From SHZL01 sp031362985 (lineage in GTDB: Bacteria; Pseudomonadota; Gammaproteobacteria; Xanthomonadales; SZUA-36): DNA of 64,000 nucleotides. The stretch covers positions 1 to 64,000 of the forward strand of contig JANLTO010000133.1 in assembly GCA_031362985.1 (NCBI GenBank), read 5' to 3'. The notes under the pieces are model-generated. The model searched no databases, was not told where the DNA came from, and worked only from the letters and a program-made list of their open reading frames with translations. The translations under genes were made by a program, and so were the position numbers. How positions within the stretch are numbered: position 1 is the first letter of the stretch; every line of letters begins with the position of its first letter. Below, piece by piece: positions 35,134-43,669 of this stretch.

Positions 35134-37146
35134 CTACACCGACCGGGCGGCCGCCATGGTTGTTCTTGCGGCGTGGCTAACCCGCTCGGCCGTCAGTCCA
35201 AAGTACTTGAACAGATCTTTGGCCGGTGCTGATGCCCCGAACCGGTCCACGCCCACAATTTCGCCCTTGTCCCCAACAAACGGATACCAGTAGTGTCTGA
35301 CACCTGCCTCTACAGCCACCCGGGCGCGCTGCCCTGAAGGCAGCACAGACTCACGATAGCCGGCATCCTGCCGCAGGAACAGGCCGGGATTGGGCATGGA
35401 AACCACCCTGACCCCTATGCCTTCTGCCTGCAGTTCCTGTGCGGACGCCACCACCAGCCCCACTTCTGAACCGGTAGCTATCATGATGCAGTCAACCCGC
35501 CCTTGCGGTTCACGCAGGATGTAGCCACCGCGGGCGATAGCATCACACTGCGCCTGGTCGCGCGGCTGGTGAGGCAGGTTTTGCCGCGTGAAAATCAGCA
35601 CCGAGGGCTTGCCATGGTTTTCGATAGCTATTTTCCACGCCATCGCAGATTCCACGGTATCACAAGGCCGCCAGACTTCCAGCCCAGGTATCAGCCTGAG
35701 GCTGGCCACGTGCTCAACCGCCTGATGCGTGGGACCGTCTTCACCCAAACCGATGGAGTCGTGGGTGTAAACATGAATATTGTGGGCCGGAATCAAAGCT
35801 GACATGCGCACTGCATTTCGCGCGTAGTCTGAAAACACCAGGAATGTTGCGTTGTACGGAATAAAACCGCCATGCAAGGCCAGCCCGTTGCACATGGCGG
35901 TCATACCAAATTCGCGCACGCCAAAGTGAATATAATTGCCCTTGCCGTCTGCTTTACGGACATCCACGCTGCCGGCCCAGAGGGTGTTGTTCGAGCCCGC
36001 AAGGTCAGCTGAACCGCCAATCAATTCGGACAAGAGTGGCCCGAACGCTTCCAGCGCCAACTGCGAAGACCTGCGGGTTGCCACGTCGCCGCCTTTTTGT
36101 TGCATGGCGGCGATCAGTTTATGGCTTTGCGCCTCCCACTCCTGCGGCAGATCGCCCGACATGCGGCGACTGAATTCAGCAGCAAGGACCGGATGCTCTT
36201 TACGGTAGGCTTCAAATCGCTCCTGCCATTCCGTCTCAGCCCCGTCACCCCTTGCCCTGCCGTCCCAGGCAGCTTTGATATCCCCGGGAATCTCAAATGC
36301 CGGATGATGCCAGCCCAGGGTTTGCCGGGCGGCGGCCACTTCCTCGGCTCCAAGCGGCGCGCCGTGCGTCGCTTCGGTGCCTTGCTTATTGGGCGAGCCA
36401 AAACCAATGATGGTTTTGCAACATATTAGGCTGGGTCGCTGCTTGTCTTCCAGGGCAGTTTCGATGGCCTGTTGAATTTCCACCGGGTCGTGGCCATCCA
36501 CGTCACGGATTACCTGCCAGCCATAGGCTTCAAAGCGTGCCGGAGTGTCATCCGTGAACCAGCCCTTTACCTCGCCATCGATGGAAATGCCGTTGTCGTC
36601 CCAGAATGCGACCAGGTTACCCAGGCCCAGCGTTCCCGCCAGGGAGCAAACTTCATGGGATATCCCTTCCATCAGGCACCCATCACCGAGGAATACCCAG
36701 GTACGGTGATCTACTACCTGGTGACCCGGCCGGTTGTAGCGTTGCGCCAATATTTTTTCAGCGAGCGCCATCCCGGCAGCATTGGCAAGACCCTGTCCCA
36801 ATGGGCCCGTGGTGGTTTCAACACCGGGAGCCTCGCCATACTCCGGGTGCCCCGGAGTGCTGGAGTGCAGTTGCCGAAAATTTTTCAGCTGCTCAATGGG
36901 CAGGTCATAGCCGGTCAGGTGCAACAAAGAATACAGCAGCATTGAGCCGTGGCCATTGGACAGCACAAACCGGTCACGATCCAGCCACTTTGGATTCGCC
37001 GGGTTGTGTTTCAGGTGGCTGTTCCATAGCACTTCGGCAATGTCCGCCATGCCCATGGGCATGCCCGGATGGCCGGAGTTAGCCTGTTGCACTGCATCCA
37101 TGGACAGCGCACGGATGGCGTTGGCAAGTTCGCGTCGAGTGGGCAT
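35134..37146 (-). CDS. tkt: transketolase
   Basis: Thiamine-diphosphate enzyme that moves two-carbon units between sugar phosphates of the pentose-phosphate pathway. The 670-residue protein has SGHPGMPMGMA near the N terminus, TTGPLGQGLANAAGMA, the ThDP/Mg motif GDGCLMEGISHEV, and the pyrimidine-domain motif HDSIGLGEDGPTHQ. ATG 37146 is preceded by AGGGA at six bases; the adjacent GTG (37149) is too close to it. First gene of tkt-gap-pgk. The 333 bases upstream carry two palindromes that may be operators. Confidence 0.96.
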   Translation of the reverse strand: MPTRRELANAIRALSMDAVQQANSGHPGMPMGMADIAEVLWNSHLKHNPANPKWLDRDRFVLSNGHGSMLLYSLLHLTGYDLPIEQLKNFRQLHSSTPGHPEYGEAPGVETTTGPLGQGLANAAGMALAEKILAQRYNRPGHQVVDHRTWVFLGDGCLMEGISHEVCSLAGTLGLGNLVAFWDDNGISIDGEVKGWFTDDTPARFEAYGWQVIRDVDGHDPVEIQQAIETALEDKQRPSLICCKTIIGFGSPNKQGTEATHGAPLGAEEVAAARQTLGWHHPAFEIPGDIKAAWDGRARGDGAETEWQERFEAYRKEHPVLAAEFSRRMSGDLPQEWEAQSHKLIAAMQQKGGDVATRRSSQLALEAFGPLLSELIGGSADLAGSNNTLWAGSVDVRKADGKGNYIHFGVREFGMTAMCNGLALHGGFIPYNATFLVFSDYARNAVRMSALIPAHNIHVYTHDSIGLGEDGPTHQAVEHVASLRLIPGLEVWRPCDTVESAMAWKIAIENHGKPSVLIFTRQNLPHQPRDQAQCDAIARGGYILREPQGRVDCIMIATGSEVGLVVASAQELQAEGIGVRVVSMPNPGLFLRQDAGYRESVLPSGQRARVAVEAGVRHYWYPFVGDKGEIVGVDRFGASAPAKDLFKYFGLTAERVSHAARTTMAAARSV

Positions 37147-37295
37147 CACGATTCCCTGATAGGTGTCTGGTGGCGAGTCAAAGCCCGGTAGTCAAAAGTA
37201 TTGCGCCTGAGAATTCCTACCGGGCACAGTCCGTGATTTTCGCCGATAGGTCTCGCTCAGGGCAAGAGATGAATCACTCAATTTCCCCGGTAACC

Positions 37296-37330
37296 CTTGG
37301 GAAACTCTGATTAATTCAGAATTTCCCAAG
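37296..37330. promoter_or_regulatory. 35-base imperfect palindrome upstream of tkt
   Basis: Arms CTTGGGAAACTCTGA (37296-37310) and TCAGAATTTCCCAAG (37316-37330) are complementary at 14 of 15 positions, with a 5-base TTAAT spacer. The size and near-perfect symmetry fit a dimeric regulator site or a strong hairpin. It lies 150-184 bases before the tkt ATG and 150 bases before the plus-strand gene at 37480. There is no T-run after either arm, so it is not an intrinsic terminator. The half-site recurs upstream of fba. Confidence 0.55.
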
Positions 37331-37415
37331 TATAACAGCCAGTTTGGGGAGAGAAACCGGAGAAAAAAGCGGTGAAAACGGTAAATATTTGCTATGCTTG
37401 GGGTGATTCTATTTG

Positions 37416-37431
37416 ACCCGAATTTTCGGGT
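37416..37431. promoter_or_regulatory. palindrome ACCCGAA-TT-TTCGGGT
   Basis: Perfect 7-base arms with a 2-base centre, 48 bases before the TTG start at 37480 and within AT-rich sequence. TTGACC at 37413-37418 overlaps the left arm and could be a -35 element, so a bound regulator would block or recruit polymerase there. No terminator-like T-run follows. Confidence 0.4.
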
Positions 37432-37479
37432 AAATTTTGGATCGACTACGAATCCTGCAAAGGGGTCTCAGGGTAAAAA

Positions 37480-38634
37480 TTGAACCGGCGATTAAATCAG
37501 CATAAACCAAAGGCAGCAGTTCTTGTTGCAGCGGCGTCGCTGTGCCTGGTTTCCAGCCTGTTTCCCGGGTTTAACGCCCACGGCAGTCAGCCGGCATTGC
37601 TGAAACCGGACCCGCAACAAACAGTTCACCCCGGAACACCGATGGTTCTTGACCCGGTATCCGGGGGATTTGAATTTGACCTCGGCGGTAGCGAAACGCC
37701 AAAGCTTCAGCTGTACCTTGACCAACCGCTCATCCTGGAGACTGGCAGTCATCTGCAGGCTATTTCCCCGGGCTCAAACCTGCTTGGCCTGGATGCAACT
37801 TTACGCATGCCCATAGGCGGCGGACTGAGTTTGAACAGCGGCGTGGAGCAGAACCTGGGTGGCGCGCAATTTCAATCGCTGGGCAGCATCCAGTGCATGA
37901 ATGGGATTTTGAAATCTGATTCCTACACCGCCTCCGGCTGCCGCTTCGTGACTGATCCGGGAGTGAAGTTTGACCGACGTACCTTGAACCTTGGGGCCAG
38001 CCAGGAAATTGGCAGGTTAAGGGGTTCGGTAAACTGGTTCACAACGGCAACCGAATCCGGTTCGAATGGCGTTAACGCCCTGCACCAGGCCACCCCTGCT
38101 CCATTGCTGGAGAGCCGCCTCCTGATACCCACCGTAGGCAGTGGTGTTTTTGCCGGCTCGAACCCTGCAGGCTATCTGAGCAGCGAAACCACCGGCATTG
38201 ATGTGAATTTCCAGGTCGGGTTTACCATGAGCCAGGCAGGCGATGTTCGACTCGGGCTCGCGCTCACCCGCGTGCTCGATGCAAATTACCATGGAATGTA
38301 TGACCAAAACCCGGGTCTGCTGGACTGGAATCTGGCGAAGTCGTTCGATTCAGCAGCCCTCGGTCTCGAATGGAGCCGCGGTTCGCTCAGTGGCGGCCTG
38401 AAGGGTTACTATCGAGAACCCGTTACTTTCATGAATCACGAGCAGTTGGATAGCGCAAGCACCTTCGATGTGCAGTTCACCTGGCGCACGCCGTGGAACG
38501 CCAACTTGAGTGTCGGAGCCAGCAACGTAATGGGTGCCGGTGCGGGCGACAGCACCACCAACGACAAAAACGCGAACCGGTTCGAATCCATATTCGGTCG
38601 CATCCCATACGTCCGTTATCAGCAGGATTTATAG
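37480..38634 (+). CDS. predicted outer-membrane beta-barrel protein, unknown family
   Basis: A 384-residue exported protein that I do not recognise. A basic, hydrophobic N terminus (AVLVAAASLCLVSSLFPG) ends in a likely signal cleavage near NAHGS. The rest is rich in Gly, Ser and alternating hydrophobic residues (LRMPIGGGLSLNSGVEQNLG; DVRLGLALTRVLDANYHGMY; WNANLSVGASNVMGAG), as in transmembrane beta-strands. The C terminus IPYVRYQQDL has the aromatic alternation of a barrel but no terminal Phe. The start is TTG with AGGG seven bases upstream. Two palindromes precede it. Transcribed toward the hydroxylase-sulfotransferase pair with only 78 bases between. Confidence 0.6.
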   Translation: MNRRLNQHKPKAAVLVAAASLCLVSSLFPGFNAHGSQPALLKPDPQQTVHPGTPMVLDPVSGGFEFDLGGSETPKLQLYLDQPLILETGSHLQAISPGSNLLGLDATLRMPIGGGLSLNSGVEQNLGGAQFQSLGSIQCMNGILKSDSYTASGCRFVTDPGVKFDRRTLNLGASQEIGRLRGSVNWFTTATESGSNGVNALHQATPAPLLESRLLIPTVGSGVFAGSNPAGYLSSETTGIDVNFQVGFTMSQAGDVRLGLALTRVLDANYHGMYDQNPGLLDWNLAKSFDSAALGLEWSRGSLSGGLKGYYREPVTFMNHEQLDSASTFDVQFTWRTPWNANLSVGASNVMGAGAGDSTTNDKNANRFESIFGRIPYVRYQQDL

Positions 38635-38712
38635 GCTTAAGCCGGCCTGCGGGATCTGCCCTGCTTGTTGTATCCTGCGCTTTGCGCCTCTGTTTCTTGA
38701 GAAAACAGCAAC

Positions 38713-39273
38713 ATGACGGACCTGGCGAATTACATCCGCACCTACGAACAGGCCTTGCCACGGGCATTTTGCGAAAGCGTACTTGAGCTGTTCGAATCCG
38801 CAGACGAACATCCACAACGAAACGGGGCCAGCGTTCGCCCGGGCTTGTCGGAGAGCAGTTGGCTGGAATTGGATCTTACCCGTTGCGAGCAATTCAACTT
38901 TCGCAACATTATCCTCAACTGCTTGCGCCACTATAAGTCCCAATACGAAAAAGACTGCGGGATACGCCCGGAATTGCCGTTGCCAAGCGCCTATGCGCCC
39001 TTCATCGTCAAGCGCTACGACGCCGGAGGTTCGGATCAATTCCAGGCTCATTTCGACTCCATAGGTGAGGTCGCAAGCCGCTACATGGTTTTTTTGTGGT
39101 ATCTGAACGACGTGGAACAGGGCGGTGAAACGGAGTTTGTGGACCTGGGAATTTCGATCCCGCCACAAACTGGTAAATTGCTCGTATTCCCTCCCTACTG
39201 GATGTACCGCCACGCCGGACGCCCACCCGTGTCAAATTCGAAATACATACTGAGCACCTATCCTTTGTGGTGA
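38713..39273 (+). CDS. 2-oxoglutarate/Fe(II) hydroxylase, prolyl-4-hydroxylase type
   Basis: A 186-residue double-stranded beta-helix oxygenase. Iron ligands are H113 and D115 (FQAHFDS, after RYDAGG) and H167 (MYRHAG); K177 in NSKYILSTY should bind 2-oxoglutarate. No signal peptide, so cytoplasmic. It is a paralogue of the gene at 56824 (shared Y-x-x-G-x-x-x-F-x-x-H-x-D, WYLN-V--GGET, and PPVS--KY). Only one base separates its stop from the following TPR-sulfotransferase ORF, so the two are probably translated together and may act on one substrate. Substrate unknown. Confidence 0.85.
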   Translation: MTDLANYIRTYEQALPRAFCESVLELFESADEHPQRNGASVRPGLSESSWLELDLTRCEQFNFRNIILNCLRHYKSQYEKDCGIRPELPLPSAYAPFIVKRYDAGGSDQFQAHFDSIGEVASRYMVFLWYLNDVEQGGETEFVDLGISIPPQTGKLLVFPPYWMYRHAGRPPVSNSKYILSTYPLW

Positions 39274-39274
39274 T

Positions 39275-40918
39275 TTGTGCCAGCAATCCTTACAAGTGAA
39301 TGAACCACGTCACCAACTGAGAGCTGCGACTGCGCACCTGAATGCTGCAGACCCCTCGGGCTGCCTACGCGTGTGTAATCAGCTGCTGTTGGAGCAGCCC
39401 GGTTTGCTGGAAGCCATGCACTTACGTGGAATCTCCCATGCGCAGCTTGGAAATACTGAACAAGCAATCACAGATCTCTCCCGACTATGGTCAGCGCAAA
39501 GGAATAACCTGCACGCTGCTCTCACGCTCGGTAGCCAGTTGCGGATTGCGGGGCGATTTGACGAGGCCGTTGCCCCGCTGACTGCGGCCAGTGTGCAACC
39601 CCAGTTTGAAATTGACGCACGCTACGAATTGGCGCGTGTGTTTACCCGTCTGAGGCGGACAGAAGACGCCATGAACGAGTACAGGGCCGTTCTACTGCGC
39701 GATCCAAAGCATGGGGATGCGGCGGCAAATCTTGCGTTTTTGCTGGAACGTTCAAATCAACTCGACCAGGCGCTGGCGCACGCCGCACAGGCACTGGCAA
39801 TCCATCCGGGTAACTTCATGGCAAGCCTGAGCCTGGCGACCGTCGAACGCAGGCGGGGCAATGCCGAAGCTGCGCTGGTTCTGCTAGGTACGCTCCTGCA
39901 ATCCGACCTGGTGCCCCTGAACCGCAGCATTGTGTTAAACCAGATGGGTCAGTGTTTTGAAAAAAACTCGGCCTGGAGCGATGCGTTCGAATGCTTCCGG
40001 GAGTGCAACACCATTTTGAGGAATCAGCACCCTCATGGGCGCCCGATTGATTCGGGAAGTTATGGCGCGGATACGGTGCAGCACATCCATCAATGGTTGC
40101 AGTCCAACCCGCCCGCTAATTGGTCCGCGCACGCACCAGACAACGCAAACGACCCCGTATTCCTGGTTGGTTTCCCCCGTTCCGGAACTACTTTGGTGGA
40201 ACAGGCGCTTGCAGCACACCCCGACATTGAAGTACTGGAAGAGTGCGAGTTCCTTGACGATATCCGGCGCGAATGGGTAGATGACGGCCGCCTGGCCAGG
40301 CTTCCGGTAATGAGCGAAGCAGATATTAATGCTGCAAGGAATGCTTACCTGCTGGCATTGAGTAAACGCAGGCAACATAAGCTCAGGCCGGTTGTGATTG
40401 ACAAGTTGCCCTTGAATCTCGTCTACCTGTTCCTGATTCACCGCCTGTTTCCAAGGTCCAGAATACTCCTGATGCTGCGCGACCCAAGGGATGCGTGCTT
40501 GTCCTGTTATTTCCAGGCATTTGATTTACAAGGGGCAATGCCCTATTTTCTCGACCTGCGGGACACCGTACGGTACTACGACCTGGTAATGACCCTGGCC
40601 ACGGAATCATTCAGGGTAATAAGCAATCCGCTACTGACCGTGCGCTACGAAGACCTGGTAAAAGAATTTGAGCCGACCATGCACCGGCTAACGAAGTTTC
40701 TGGGGCTGCAATGGGATAAGAACATACTGAATTATCGGCACATGGCACAGCAACGGGCAATTTCCACACCAAGCTACCAGCAGGTCATTCAACCTCTGTA
40801 TACCAGTTCAATTGGCCGCTGGCGCAACTATAGCCAGCAAGTGGAGCCCGAGTTCGGATCTTTGGGTCAATGGGTAAGCCGTTTGGGGTATGCTTCGAAA
40901 CCGGAGAAATTTTTGTAG
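39275..40918 (+). CDS. TPR-repeat sulfotransferase
   Basis: A 547-residue protein with N-terminal TPR repeats (about 15-220; LEAMHLRGISHAQLGNTEQA, YELARVFTRLRRTEDAMNEY, ANLAFLLERSNQLDQALAHA) and a C-terminal PAPS-dependent sulfotransferase domain. The 5'-PSB loop is FLVGFPRSGTTLVEQALAAH (near residue 295) and the 3'-PB motif is LMLRDPRDACLSCYFQ. The start is uncertain: TTG 39275 immediately follows the hydroxylase stop and GTG 39296 is also possible. Same layout as the gene at 30005 but clearly diverged. Coupled to a prolyl-hydroxylase-like gene, which suggests sulfonation of a hydroxylated residue or compound (inference). Confidence 0.85.
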   Translation: MCQQSLQVNEPRHQLRAATAHLNAADPSGCLRVCNQLLLEQPGLLEAMHLRGISHAQLGNTEQAITDLSRLWSAQRNNLHAALTLGSQLRIAGRFDEAVAPLTAASVQPQFEIDARYELARVFTRLRRTEDAMNEYRAVLLRDPKHGDAAANLAFLLERSNQLDQALAHAAQALAIHPGNFMASLSLATVERRRGNAEAALVLLGTLLQSDLVPLNRSIVLNQMGQCFEKNSAWSDAFECFRECNTILRNQHPHGRPIDSGSYGADTVQHIHQWLQSNPPANWSAHAPDNANDPVFLVGFPRSGTTLVEQALAAHPDIEVLEECEFLDDIRREWVDDGRLARLPVMSEADINAARNAYLLALSKRRQHKLRPVVIDKLPLNLVYLFLIHRLFPRSRILLMLRDPRDACLSCYFQAFDLQGAMPYFLDLRDTVRYYDLVMTLATESFRVISNPLLTVRYEDLVKEFEPTMHRLTKFLGLQWDKNILNYRHMAQQRAISTPSYQQVIQPLYTSSIGRWRNYSQQVEPEFGSLGQWVSRLGYASKPEKFL

Positions 40919-40999
40919 TATGAAATTCTTGGCTGCATCCGTCGCTGCAAGTGTTGATCATGATAGACTTGCGCGGTTTTCGTTTTCCAAGGTTTGACG

Positions 41000-41494
41000 A
41001 TGAATAAGTTGCTACTGCTTCTGGTCCTGATCTTTGCCGTGACATCCCCGGTTTTCGGACAACAGGCTTTCTCCTCCCTGGAGGAGCAAATGACCGGGGC
41101 TGAATACAAAGCTACCGGGGTGGATAAACTTACTCCCCAGGAATTGGTTGCCCTCAACAATTGGATACGGGCTCATTCCGTGGCCACCCTGGATGCGCCT
41201 ACGACAGCAGGAGCAACAGGCAGCGGAGACAGTCGTGGTTTTGATAGCCAGAAAACCTCCGATATGGATAAAACCACAATCACCAGCAAACTGGTCGGCA
41301 AATTCAGCGGCTGGGACGGTCAAACCACCTTCAAACTGGAAAACGGAATGATCTGGCAACAGGCGGACAAGGATAAGTTCTATATCAAGGAAATCGAAAA
41401 TCCGGTTGTAATCATCGAACCGGGCGCCTTCGGCACCTGGAAACTTTCGATTGAAGGATATTCATCGAAATGCAAGGTTGAGCGAATTCAATAG
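41000..41494 (+). CDS. secreted protein of unknown function
   Basis: A 164-residue protein with a clear signal peptide (MNKLLLLLVLIFAVTSPVFG, cleaved before QQAFSS). An amphipathic segment follows (LTPQELVALNNWIRAHS), then a Ser/Thr/Gly linker and a compact C-terminal beta-rich domain (SKLVGKFSGWDGQTTFKLEN; GAFGTWKLSIEGYSSKCKVE) of a kind I have seen in small exported proteins of Xanthomonadales-like bacteria. ATG 41000 has AAGG seven bases upstream. It stands alone between the TPR-sulfotransferase and the convergent gene at 41543. No function can be given. Confidence 0.7.
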   Translation: MNKLLLLLVLIFAVTSPVFGQQAFSSLEEQMTGAEYKATGVDKLTPQELVALNNWIRAHSVATLDAPTTAGATGSGDSRGFDSQKTSDMDKTTITSKLVGKFSGWDGQTTFKLENGMIWQQADKDKFYIKEIENPVVIIEPGAFGTWKLSIEGYSSKCKVERIQ

Positions 41495-41542
41495 CGCCCG
41501 CCCGGCATCACCCAAGACCACCCTGCGAGGGGCCTTTTGTTT

Positions 41543-42280
41543 TCAGTCGTCGGAATCAATCAGCCCGCGAATTGACGCATTCTTGCCGAAAAATCGCTTG
41601 GCCTTGAAGTCGAGTCGCTTCATCCTTTTCCTGTCGGCATCGCTCATCACCCGAACCTCAGATTCAAGAACGCTTCTTTGAAATGGCATAATGTGCACAA
41701 AAGGCATACCCATCTTCAATTGGTGATCCTGGTCGCCTTTACGAAAAAATGTGTTCACGTGGATGTGATGGTAAACATCTGAGTCCACTACGCCGGGAAC
41801 TGCTGTAAAACGTTGCTCAAACTGATAAAACGGTTGCGACAACAGCACTGACCAACCTGGTGGCGTTTTCACTTTCCAGGGATTCAGGAACTTGACCGAG
41901 TCCGGCAAATAACCCTCCGGCAACGGCATGGTGCTGTATTGCATTTCCTTGCTGTGGGGTGACGCTTTGGCCAGTTCGTTTGAACCGGCGCAATAAACCG
42001 TCTGCCCCCTGATCTGCACCAGGAAGTCGCTCCACAGGGGTATCAAGTAACCCTCCGAAAGATAGGAGATGATGCCCGGGCAACGTCGGATGGTCGCATT
42101 GACATTGGACAATTTCAGGGCTTTGGATATGCCGAAGGGGAAACTCGAGCTGCCCGGCGGCAACTCGATGGAGGGCGCCATTTTCCTGAACCAGTCCGGT
42201 AACGCTTTGCTGGCCGGGATGGGCGGAAATTCCAGCAATTCCTCGTGATCGGTAAAAAACTCAATTTTGGGCCGTGTCAT
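41543..42280 (-). CDS. DUF6065-like conserved protein
   Basis: A 245-residue cytoplasmic protein resembling the DUF6065 family found in marine phages and bacteria. Visible blocks are PPIPASKALPDWFRKMAP, TIRRCPGIISYLSEGYLIPL, the beta-rich WKVKTPPGWSVLLSQPF, VPGVVDSDVYHHIHVNTFF and GMPFVHIMPFQR. The last blocks have the look of a cupin-like or 2-oxoglutarate-oxygenase-like fold, and H-x-H is present, but no full iron-binding triad is clear. It lies beside the hydroxylase/sulfotransferase pair. Family assignment is from memory of the motif pattern and function is unknown. Confidence 0.55.
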   Translation of the reverse strand: MTRPKIEFFTDHEELLEFPPIPASKALPDWFRKMAPSIELPPGSSSFPFGISKALKLSNVNATIRRCPGIISYLSEGYLIPLWSDFLVQIRGQTVYCAGSNELAKASPHSKEMQYSTMPLPEGYLPDSVKFLNPWKVKTPPGWSVLLSQPFYQFEQRFTAVPGVVDSDVYHHIHVNTFFRKGDQDHQLKMGMPFVHIMPFQRSVLESEVRVMSDADRKRMKRLDFKAKRFFGKNASIRGLIDSDD

Positions 42281-42391
42281 GAAATACTCTCTGGTGGCGA
42301 AGCTGTCCCAGCCTCCTCTACTCTGAACGAAAGCGTAGCAGATGCAATGCTGCCGGGAGAAGGACCATGCGAGGAATAGCCCGAATGGCCG

Positions 42392-43669
42392 TCACACAAC
42401 AAAAAATCTCAATTCAGCGCGCAGACCCCCGCTTGGCCGGTTGCTGAAATGGATTGACCAGCCATAGAGCTCACACAAGCGTTTTACGATGGCAAGACCC
42501 AGCCCAGCACCCTTGCCCGAAATATTTTGCCCCCGGTAGTGGCGTTCGAAAACGTGCTCCAGTTCGGTTTCCGGGATGCCTGGCCCGGTATCCTCAACTA
42601 CAACCTTGCCATTCCCCACGGTGATCACAACCTCTCCACGCGCGGTATAGCGCATGGCATTGCCAATCAAATTTCCCACGGTTACAGCCAGCACGGATTC
42701 CGGCGCAATTACGCTGACCCGGTCTTCCTCCCGGACCAGCATCTTCAGTTCCTTGCTGCCAATGAGCGGTTCATAAAGATGCACGACCTCATGCACTACC
42801 TGGCTTACGTTCTGCGCCACGCTGTCTTTATCGGTTCCCTGCTCTGCCCGGACCAGGTGCAGGAGTGCGGTCGTGATATCGGCTGATTGGCGGGCTGCGC
42901 GCGCAATGCGTAGCAAGCGGGTACGAATTTTTGCATCTAGTTCAGGCTGTGCCAGCAGTAACTCCGTGGCTCCAATGATTACCGTCAGTGGCGAGCGCAG
43001 CTCATGGCTAACGTCCGCGTTGAACTCACGGTCCCGCTCGACCAGGTGATGCAAGCGGTCCGCATAGCTGTCCAGAGCCGCAGCAAGTTGCCCCACCTCG
43101 TCATCAGCAAAATGGTATGAAAGGCGGTCAGACGTGCGCTCTTCACTGAGCATGTTCAGGCGATTGGCAAGGTCAGTCACGGGCTTCATGACGCGCCTGG
43201 ATGACCACGCTCCCAAAGTGAATGAAAGCACCGAGAAAAGCAGAACCACTCCGACCAGGGCGATGATCAGCCGCTGTTTCAGCAGCTGATTGTCGCTGAC
43301 ATCGTAAATCAGAAAAACCCAGAAATCCTCATCTTTGCTGACGGCCGCTTTGTAAACCCTGGTTCCGCTATTGACATCATGCACTCCAGCGGCCAATTCC
43401 CGAAACTCGGCGTTGACGGTCTGGTTTGGGTCCCCGGGACGTGTAATGTAGCCCTGGATGCGGGTGTAAAAAGGTTCGACCACAGTGGGGTCAAGCCGTA
43501 GCTGGTTGACGTAGTCACCCAGTTCTTTTTCCAGTGTCGTACCAATCAGCTGATCTTCGAGGTAATTTTGCAATAGCAGGGTGCTGAGCGCGAACAACAC
43601 ACTCAATAGCGTGCCGAATATCAGGAAAGAAAGGACAATGCGGCTTCTAAGCCTGCGGCGATACTGCAT
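42392..43669 (-). CDS. sensor histidine kinase
   Basis: A 425-residue inner-membrane kinase. Transmembrane helices lie at about 11-34 and 134-155 and flank a periplasmic sensor of about 100 residues. A HAMP segment (RRVMKPVTDLANRLNML) follows, then HisKA with the phosphoacceptor H222 in DVSHELRSPLTVI, and a HATPase domain with NLIGNAMRYT, VEDTGPGIP and KGAGLGLAIVKRL. It overlaps the response regulator gene by 23 bases and must be its partner. The signal is unknown. No target genes are obvious nearby. Confidence 0.93.
   Translation of the reverse strand: MQYRRRLRSRIVLSFLIFGTLLSVLFALSTLLLQNYLEDQLIGTTLEKELGDYVNQLRLDPTVVEPFYTRIQGYITRPGDPNQTVNAEFRELAAGVHDVNSGTRVYKAAVSKDEDFWVFLIYDVSDNQLLKQRLIIALVGVVLLFSVLSFTLGAWSSRRVMKPVTDLANRLNMLSEERTSDRLSYHFADDEVGQLAAALDSYADRLHHLVERDREFNADVSHELRSPLTVIIGATELLLAQPELDAKIRTRLLRIARAARQSADITTALLHLVRAEQGTDKDSVAQNVSQVVHEVVHLYEPLIGSKELKMLVREEDRVSVIAPESVLAVTVGNLIGNAMRYTARGEVVITVGNGKVVVEDTGPGIPETELEHVFERHYRGQNISGKGAGLGLAIVKRLCELYGWSIHFSNRPSGGLRAELRFFVV

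Noticed and set aside
41512..41540. Possible terminator after the secreted protein gene (CCCTGCGAGGGGCCTTTTG)
   Set aside because: Only a 4-base stem is clean; too weak to annotate.
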